NCBI GenBank assembly: GCA_022800755.1
Contig: JAAWQX010000006.1
Coordinates: forward strand, 1-64,000
Direction: 5' to 3'
From: Oscillospiraceae bacterium
GTDB lineage: Bacteria > Bacillota > Clostridia > Oscillospirales > Oscillospiraceae
DNA: 64,000 nucleotides
In this document: positions 58,382 to 64,000 of the stretch, one piece after another
Layout of the letters: each line of letters begins with the position of its first letter
How positions within the stretch are numbered: position 1 is the first letter of the stretch
Notes under the pieces: generated by a model
What the model was told of the DNA's origin: nothing
The model's input: the letters and a program-made list of their open reading frames with translations, nothing else
The model's database searches: none
Program-made: the position numbers and the translations under genes

Positions 58382-61300
58382 TTATTGTTCCTCCGCAGCA
58401 ATTTGTCTTTGCGCTTCCGCAACGTCCAGTTCAATGACCTGGGACACACCTTTTTCCTGCATGGTCACGCCGTATAGGCGGTTAGCTTCCTCCATGGTGC
58501 CCCGCCGGTGGGTGATGACGATGAACTGCGTGGACCCGCACATCTTCCGCAGGTACTCCGCGAAGCGGATGACGTTCGCCTCATCCAGGGCCGCCTCGAT
58601 CTCGTCCATGACGCAAAACGGCGTGGGCCGCACTTTCATGATGGCAAAGTACAGTGCGATGGCTACGAACGCCATCTCTCCGCCGGACAGCAGATTGATG
58701 CTGCTCACCGCCTTGCCCGGCGGCTGCACCTTGATATCGATGCCGCACTCCAGCACATTGTCCGGGTCCTGCAATTCCAGCGCCGCTTTGCCGCCGCCGA
58801 ACAGTTCCAAAAACGTCTCCCGGAAGCTGTCGTTGATGATCCCGAATTGGGTCATGAACACGTCTTTCATCTGCGCCGTCACTTCCGCGATAATGTCCTG
58901 GATTTCTTTTTTAGAGGTCTCCACATCGTCCCGCTGGCTGGTGAGAAAGTCGTACCGCTCGCCCACCCGGGCATATTCGTCGATGGCGCCGAAATTGGGC
59001 GTACCCAATGCAGAGATCGCCTTGTGCAGTTCCCCGACCCGCCGGGATACCGCCGTGGGATGCTCCACCGGCTGGCGCAGGTCCTGGGCCGCGGAATGGC
59101 TCAAGGCGTAATTGTCCCAAAGCCGGTCGATGATCTGCTTTTCCTCCAGGTCCGCCGCCAGCTTTTTCTGCTCGAACTTCGCGCAAAGCCGTTCCATATC
59201 CAAAAGCTGCCGGTTGCACTCCTGGGCCTGCCGGTCAGTCTTCGTCCGCTCGCCCTCTAATTCCATACGCTGCTGGGTGGTCTGAGCGATTTCCTCTTTC
59301 ATTGCCTGCACCCGCTTGGCATTTTCAGCGATGGATGCCTCCCGCTCCACGATAGAACCGCGCAGGGCAACGGCGTTTTCCTCCGCCTGGGTGGCCGCCG
59401 TATTTCTGGCAGTCCGGTCCACGTCCACCGTACGGTACATTTCCTCCACCTGGGCTTTGGCCTGCTCCGTGGCGCTCAGTTCCGCGCGGAAAGACGCTTC
59501 CTTCGCTTTTATTTCCGTGAGCGCGTCTGATAATTCCTGACGCACCCTCTCATATTCCGTTTGCCCCGCGGTCATACCCGCGATCAGTTTCCGGGTATGG
59601 GCCAAAGTCTGTTCCAATTCCCCGGCTTTCGCCGTAGCTTCTTCCATCCGCCGGCGGTAATCGGCAGTCTGGCCTCCCGCCTGCTCCGCCTCGGCCACAA
59701 AACCGTCCGCAGTCGACCGGGCGGCATCCAGCAGCAGCGCGCAGCGGGCAACGTCATTTTCCCGCTGGCGAACAGTTTCCTCCGCCGCGTCCAACAGGGA
59801 TTGTGCCGTATCCACCGCCAACAGGCCGTCCTCCAGTTCGGTCTGGAGCTTACGCGTTTCCGCTTCCGCCCCGTCCAATTCCCCGGTCAGCGTCTCCCGC
59901 CGCTGCTTCAGCCGGGCCAGTTCATTGGCACGGGAAATGATGCCCGTGTTCTTCGCCAAGCTTCCGCCGGTCATGGACCCGCCGGCGTTGATCATCTGCC
60001 CGTCCAGCGTCACCATACGCACACGATTGCCTTTTTGCCGGGAAATGCGGATTGCGTCATCCATCGTGCGTACCACGATGGTGCGTCCCAGCAGGTTCGA
60101 CACAATTTCCCGGTAATCCCGGCCACAGCGCACTAATTCGTCCGCTACACCTACAAAACCCGGGTCATTCACCGGAACGTCGCTTGCTTTCTGCCCGCGG
60201 ATCACGTTCATGGGCAAAAACGTACACCGCCCCATGTCCCGACGCTTCAGCAAGGCGATCGCCTTTGCGCCGTCTTCCTGGGTCTCCACGATGATATTCT
60301 GCGTGGCCGCGCCCAGCGCCGTTTCGATGGCGACGGCATAGGCATCCTCGGTCTGCACCAGTTCACCCACCGGGCCACGGATCCCCCGCAGGCTGCCGGT
60401 ATCCCGCTCTTTCAGCACAAACCGTACTGCGCGATTAAATCCCTCGTGCTCTTTTTCCATGTCTTCCAGCAGAGAGATGCGGGAATCCGCCACTTTCAGG
60501 TCCGATTCCAGCGCGCCGCACTTCGCCTGTGTCAACCGCAGCTCCTCTTCCAGCTTCCCGGCGGCGGCCCGCTTTCTGTCCACTTCCGCGGACGCCTTCC
60601 GGCACTGCTCCTGGGCCTCCGCCAACTGCTGCCGGCTTTGGGCTACCTGGGCGTCGATCTGCGACAGCTTATCATTGGCCTGCAGGGACGCGCTTTGCAG
60701 GGACAACTCCCGCTCCCGGCACTCCTGCAACCGCTCGGTGAGCACATTCACCAGCGTGCGGCATTCCGTAAGGTCTGCGCTTTGCTCGTTTTCCTGTTCC
60801 ACCAACGCCGCGTATTCCAAACGCGCAGCCTGAGAGCCTTCCGCATTTTCATTGAATTTTTGCATGATCTCACCGGTTTGGCGCTCTGTTTCCAACAAAG
60901 CCTCACCGATAGCGGCCATCCGGGCGGTATATTCTCCGATTTGCACTTCCAAGCCCTGGGCCCGGGTCTCCTGCTCGGCCATTTCCGAGCGCAGCCGCTG
61001 GATACCGTCCAGCGCGTTTTGCAGATTCGCCCGCAGCACCGCCGCGCCGTTGGCCAGCTCCGCGCCGTCGCTTTCCAGTTCCGACAGCCGCGCCCGCAGA
61101 CGTTCGGCTTCCAGGGTCTTATCCTGCATCCGCAGATTCAGGGATTCCCCGGCGGCGTACATCCGGTCCAGTTCCGCGTGCATGGCGTCCAGATTCTTCT
61201 TCGCGGTATCGTAGTCGTTATTCACCGCTTCCGACTGATCCCGGAGCTTGTCCAGGTTGTAAAGCCACAAGGAGACTTCCAAGGTCTTCAGTTCCTCCTG

Positions 61301-61954
61301 GTACACCAGGCACTGCTTCGCCACTTCCGCCTGCTTTTTCAGCGGGCCGACCTGTAATTCCAGTTCCGCGATACGGTCATTGATGCGGATCAGGTTTTCC
61401 TGGGTGCGCTCCAGCTTCCGTTCGGCTTCCTCCTTGCGGTAGCGATAGCGGGAGATGCCCGCGGCCTCTTCCAGCACCTCCCGGCGCTCCTTGCCGCTGC
61501 CGGACACGATCTCAGCAATACGGCCCTGCCCGATGGTGGAATATCCGTCCCGGCCCAGGCCCGTATCCATCAGCAGTTCGTTGACATCTTTGAGCCGCAC
61601 CTGCTCATGGTTGATGGAGTATTCGCTCTCCCCTGAGCGGTAATAGGCCCGGGTGATGACCACCTCGCTGGCGTCCAGGTCGAAAAAGCGCGCGGAATTG
61701 TCGAAAATCAGCGACACCGCGGCATAGCCCAGCTTGCCCCGCTTCTCCGTACCGCCGAAGATGACGTCCTCCATCTTTTCGCCCCGGAGCTGCTTAGTGC
61801 GCTGCTCGCCCATGACCCAGCGAATGGCGTCGGAGATGTTAGACTTCCCCGATCCATTTGGACCAACAATAGCGGTGATATCGTTTTCAAAATTCAGCCG
61901 GGTCTTGTCCGGGAAAGACTTGAACCCCTGCAATTCTACGGCTTTTAAGTACAT
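58382..61954 (-). CDS. smc: Chromosome segregation protein SMC
   Basis: GPNGSGKSNISDAIRWVMGEQ, LLSGGEMAFVAIAL, coiled coils and hinge. Confidence 0.97.
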   Translation of the reverse strand: MYLKAVELQGFKSFPDKTRLNFENDITAIVGPNGSGKSNISDAIRWVMGEQRTKQLRGEKMEDVIFGGTEKRGKLGYAAVSLIFDNSARFFDLDASEVVITRAYYRSGESEYSINHEQVRLKDVNELLMDTGLGRDGYSTIGQGRIAEIVSGSGKERREVLEEAAGISRYRYRKEEAERKLERTQENLIRINDRIAELELQVGPLKKQAEVAKQCLVYQEELKTLEVSLWLYNLDKLRDQSEAVNNDYDTAKKNLDAMHAELDRMYAAGESLNLRMQDKTLEAERLRARLSELESDGAELANGAAVLRANLQNALDGIQRLRSEMAEQETRAQGLEVQIGEYTARMAAIGEALLETERQTGEIMQKFNENAEGSQAARLEYAALVEQENEQSADLTECRTLVNVLTERLQECRERELSLQSASLQANDKLSQIDAQVAQSRQQLAEAQEQCRKASAEVDRKRAAAGKLEEELRLTQAKCGALESDLKVADSRISLLEDMEKEHEGFNRAVRFVLKERDTGSLRGIRGPVGELVQTEDAYAVAIETALGAATQNIIVETQEDGAKAIALLKRRDMGRCTFLPMNVIRGQKASDVPVNDPGFVGVADELVRCGRDYREIVSNLLGRTIVVRTMDDAIRISRQKGNRVRMVTLDGQMINAGGSMTGGSLAKNTGIISRANELARLKQRRETLTGELDGAEAETRKLQTELEDGLLAVDTAQSLLDAAEETVRQRENDVARCALLLDAARSTADGFVAEAEQAGGQTADYRRRMEEATAKAGELEQTLAHTRKLIAGMTAGQTEYERVRQELSDALTEIKAKEASFRAELSATEQAKAQVEEMYRTVDVDRTARNTAATQAEENAVALRGSIVEREASIAENAKRVQAMKEEIAQTTQQRMELEGERTKTDRQAQECNRQLLDMERLCAKFEQKKLAADLEEKQIIDRLWDNYALSHSAAQDLRQPVEHPTAVSRRVGELHKAISALGTPNFGAIDEYARVGERYDFLTSQRDDVETSKKEIQDIIAEVTAQMKDVFMTQFGIINDSFRETFLELFGGGKAALELQDPDNVLECGIDIKVQPPGKAVSSINLLSGGEMAFVAIALYFAIMKVRPTPFCVMDEIEAALDEANVIRFAEYLRKMCGSTQFIVITHRRGTMEEANRLYGVTMQEKGVSQVIELDVAEAQRQIAAEEQ

Positions 61955-61997
61955 TCACATTCCTCGTCTTACCAGTTTTGCATAATATTATATTTTA

Positions 61998-63029
61998 TTA
62001 CATTTCCTGTTGTTTTGCAATGCAAATCACAGGATTTTCTTCGGTTTGCGCCGGATTTTCCCGTACCCTTGCACTGGAAAGTGCAAATTCCCGTTCCAGC
62101 GCCCGGAGATTTTCCCGGTGCTGCCCGGTCATTTGGGACTGCCGCCCTTTCGGCACCTCTAAAATCACCGTGCTTCCCGGTGGAATTCCTTGCAGCTGCA
62201 CCCGGGCAGCATTCAGGAAAATCCGTGACCGCACCAGTTCCCCCAAGGCGGGATGGTACGCCCCGGCTGCCGCAGCGCCGGCGGACAACTCTTCCGTAGG
62301 ATTTAGGCCCAGGCGGATGATGGGGATACCCGTCCGCTCAAACAGCGGGACAAGTCGCGCGCATAGATCCACCGCCGCTTCCACAGTGTGCTCTTTATAC
62401 GCGCCGGCCCGCCACAGGTCATATAAGGGCGTATCCGCCACGATGACCGTGGGATAGATCCGCACGCCGTCCGGGCGCAGTTCGATGATACGCCGCGCGG
62501 TGCTGATAGACGCTTGTCCGTCCTCATCGCCGGGCAGCCCGGTCATCATCTGCAAAATCAGCCGGAAGCCGTGAGCTTTCACCATACGGCTGGCATCCGC
62601 CACCGCTTGGGCTGTGTGTCCCCGGCCGGACAATTCCAATACCCGGTCATCCATGGACTGCGCGCCCAGTTCGATGGTCTCCACCCCATAGCGCATAAGC
62701 CGCCGGAGCGTTTCCTCGTCGATGGCATCCGGCCGGGTAGACAGCCGGATGGAGTGCAGCGTGCCGTCCCGTAAAAATGGCCGGGCGGCTTGTAACAGTT
62801 CTTCCTGCGCTTGGGGCGGAATGGCGGTAAAGCTGCCCCCATAAAACGCAAGCTGCCGCCTGGCCCCCGCGGGGGTCTGAGCGGCTCCTTGCACGATCGC
62901 CGCGGCGACCTCACCGGCCGTTACCGGCCGCTGGGCGCCGGAAATGCGGCGCTGATTGCAAAACACACAATCCTTCCTGCACCCCAAATGGGGCACAAAT
63001 ACGGGAATGATGGTCTGTTTCGCACTCAT
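61998..63029 (-). CDS. Elp3-like radical SAM protein
   Basis: CRKDCVFCNQRRISG, LAFYGGSFTAIP, GLPGDEDGQ. Confidence 0.9.
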   Translation of the reverse strand: MSAKQTIIPVFVPHLGCRKDCVFCNQRRISGAQRPVTAGEVAAAIVQGAAQTPAGARRQLAFYGGSFTAIPPQAQEELLQAARPFLRDGTLHSIRLSTRPDAIDEETLRRLMRYGVETIELGAQSMDDRVLELSGRGHTAQAVADASRMVKAHGFRLILQMMTGLPGDEDGQASISTARRIIELRPDGVRIYPTVIVADTPLYDLWRAGAYKEHTVEAAVDLCARLVPLFERTGIPIIRLGLNPTEELSAGAAAAGAYHPALGELVRSRIFLNAARVQLQGIPPGSTVILEVPKGRQSQMTGQHRENLRALEREFALSSARVRENPAQTEENPVICIAKQQEM

Positions 63030-63700
63030 TTCAGTTGTTCCAAAGCGTCGCCGGCGGCAGCCTGCTCCGCTTCTTTCTTCGTTTTGCCCATGCCGCTGCC
63101 TACAACCTCCCCGTTGAGAGAGACGCTTACAGTGAACTCTTTCTTATGATCCGGCCCGGATTCCCCGGTCACGGCATAAGCCAGTGTTTGCCCCGCCTTG
63201 TGCTGCACCAATTCCTGAAGCCGGGTCTTGTTGTCCGTATCCCGCACGGGCAGGCCCTTGTCCAGAGAACTGAGCACCCGGGTCAGAATAAACTGCTCGG
63301 CAACTTCTATGCCGCCGTCCAGAAACATGGCGGCAATGACGGATTCCACCGCGTCAGCCAAAATGGACGGACGCTCCCGACCGCCGGACAATTCTTCCCC
63401 CTTGCCCAGGTGCAGTGCCTGTCCCAGTTCCAATTCCCGAGCCACGGCATATAACGCGTGCTCACACACCAGTTCCGCCCGGAGCTTCGTCATGCTCCCC
63501 TCGGGCAAGTCCGGAAAATGCTGGTACAGATACTTGGCCGTGACAAAGCCCAAAACGGAATCTCCTAAAAACTCCAGACGCTCATTGCTGGTGATTTTCG
63601 GGTCTTTCGTCTCGTTGGCGTAGGAACTGTGCCGCAGGGCATTTTCCAGCAGGCTTTCATCCCGGAACTGATAGCCCATTTTTTGCTGTAATCCCGTCAT
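63026..63700 (-). CDS. rnc: Ribonuclease III
   Basis: NERLEFLGDSVLGFVTAKYLY, C-terminal dsRBD. Confidence 0.97.
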   Translation of the reverse strand: MTGLQQKMGYQFRDESLLENALRHSSYANETKDPKITSNERLEFLGDSVLGFVTAKYLYQHFPDLPEGSMTKLRAELVCEHALYAVARELELGQALHLGKGEELSGGRERPSILADAVESVIAAMFLDGGIEVAEQFILTRVLSSLDKGLPVRDTDNKTRLQELVQHKAGQTLAYAVTGESGPDHKKEFTVSVSLNGEVVGSGMGKTKKEAEQAAAGDALEQLK

Positions 63701-63701
63701 A

Positions 63702-63941
63702 TCAGCTTTCGACCGTACTTTCCACATAATCTACCAGATCACCAATGGTCACGATTTTCGCCAAAACATCTTCCGGCGTCTCCGGCAGGCCGAATTCATC
63801 CTCAATGTCGATGGTCAGCTCCACCTGATCCAAAGAATCTGCGCTGAGGTCCGTTACGAATTCCGTGGCGGCAGATAAGTCGTCCGCCTCCTTGTTGAAG
63901 CGCTCCGCTACCATTTCCATAATTCTTTCCTGTACGTTCAT
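63702..63941 (-). CDS. acpP: Acyl carrier protein
   Basis: DLSADSLDQVELTIDIEDEFGL. Confidence 0.95.
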   Translation of the reverse strand: MNVQERIMEMVAERFNKEADDLSAATEFVTDLSADSLDQVELTIDIEDEFGLPETPEDVLAKIVTIGDLVDYVESTVES

Positions 63942-64000
63942 GGTCTTAGCTCCTTTCATTCTTCCGCGCCATCGACGCGCATATGGTCGATATTTTCCGT

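Overview
The window is a gene-dense, Gram-positive (Clostridia / Oscillospiraceae-like) chromosomal segment. No homology search was run; calls come from motif recognition and ORF translation. Most of it is core: an rRNA-operon promoter/leader running off the left edge; thrS with a T-box; ychF, ftsH, hpt, tilS, dnaB, rplI and a gdpP-like gene; a nine-gene V-type ATPase operon; an HtrA protease; a Mn2+-type (yybP-ykoY) riboswitch in front of an SLC13/ArsB-like permease; a Val/Glu/Met tRNA cluster; TIGR03960/TIGR03936 radical-SAM genes; an M23 + M50 (spoIVFA/FB-like) pair; trkH/trkA; MATE; three tandem acyl-ACP-thioesterase-like genes; and rpsU, leuS, rsfS, LCP, nadD-yqeK, yhbY, rdgB, ftsY, smc, an Elp3-like radical SAM gene, rnc and acpP. 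The accessory region is a ~6.5 kb integrative element (about 37384-43894) inserted in the 3' end of tRNA-Pro(CGG). It is bounded by exact 49-bp att repeats and carries a tyrosine integrase. Its cargo is a tightly spaced three-gene operon behind a divergent XRE regulator: a small two-TM protein, a RanBP2-like zinc finger / TM / seven-blade RCC1-propeller protein, and a HEPN-type protein with an R-N-x3-H motif. This is the best candidate for an undescribed (possibly defence or toxin) system. The element also has an (AT)10 tract lying in the -35/-10 spacer of a promoter, a helix-turn-helix gene interrupted by an amber codon, AGCGCACAA integrase-arm-like repeats at both ends, and a decayed tRNA-Pro 5' half next to attR.
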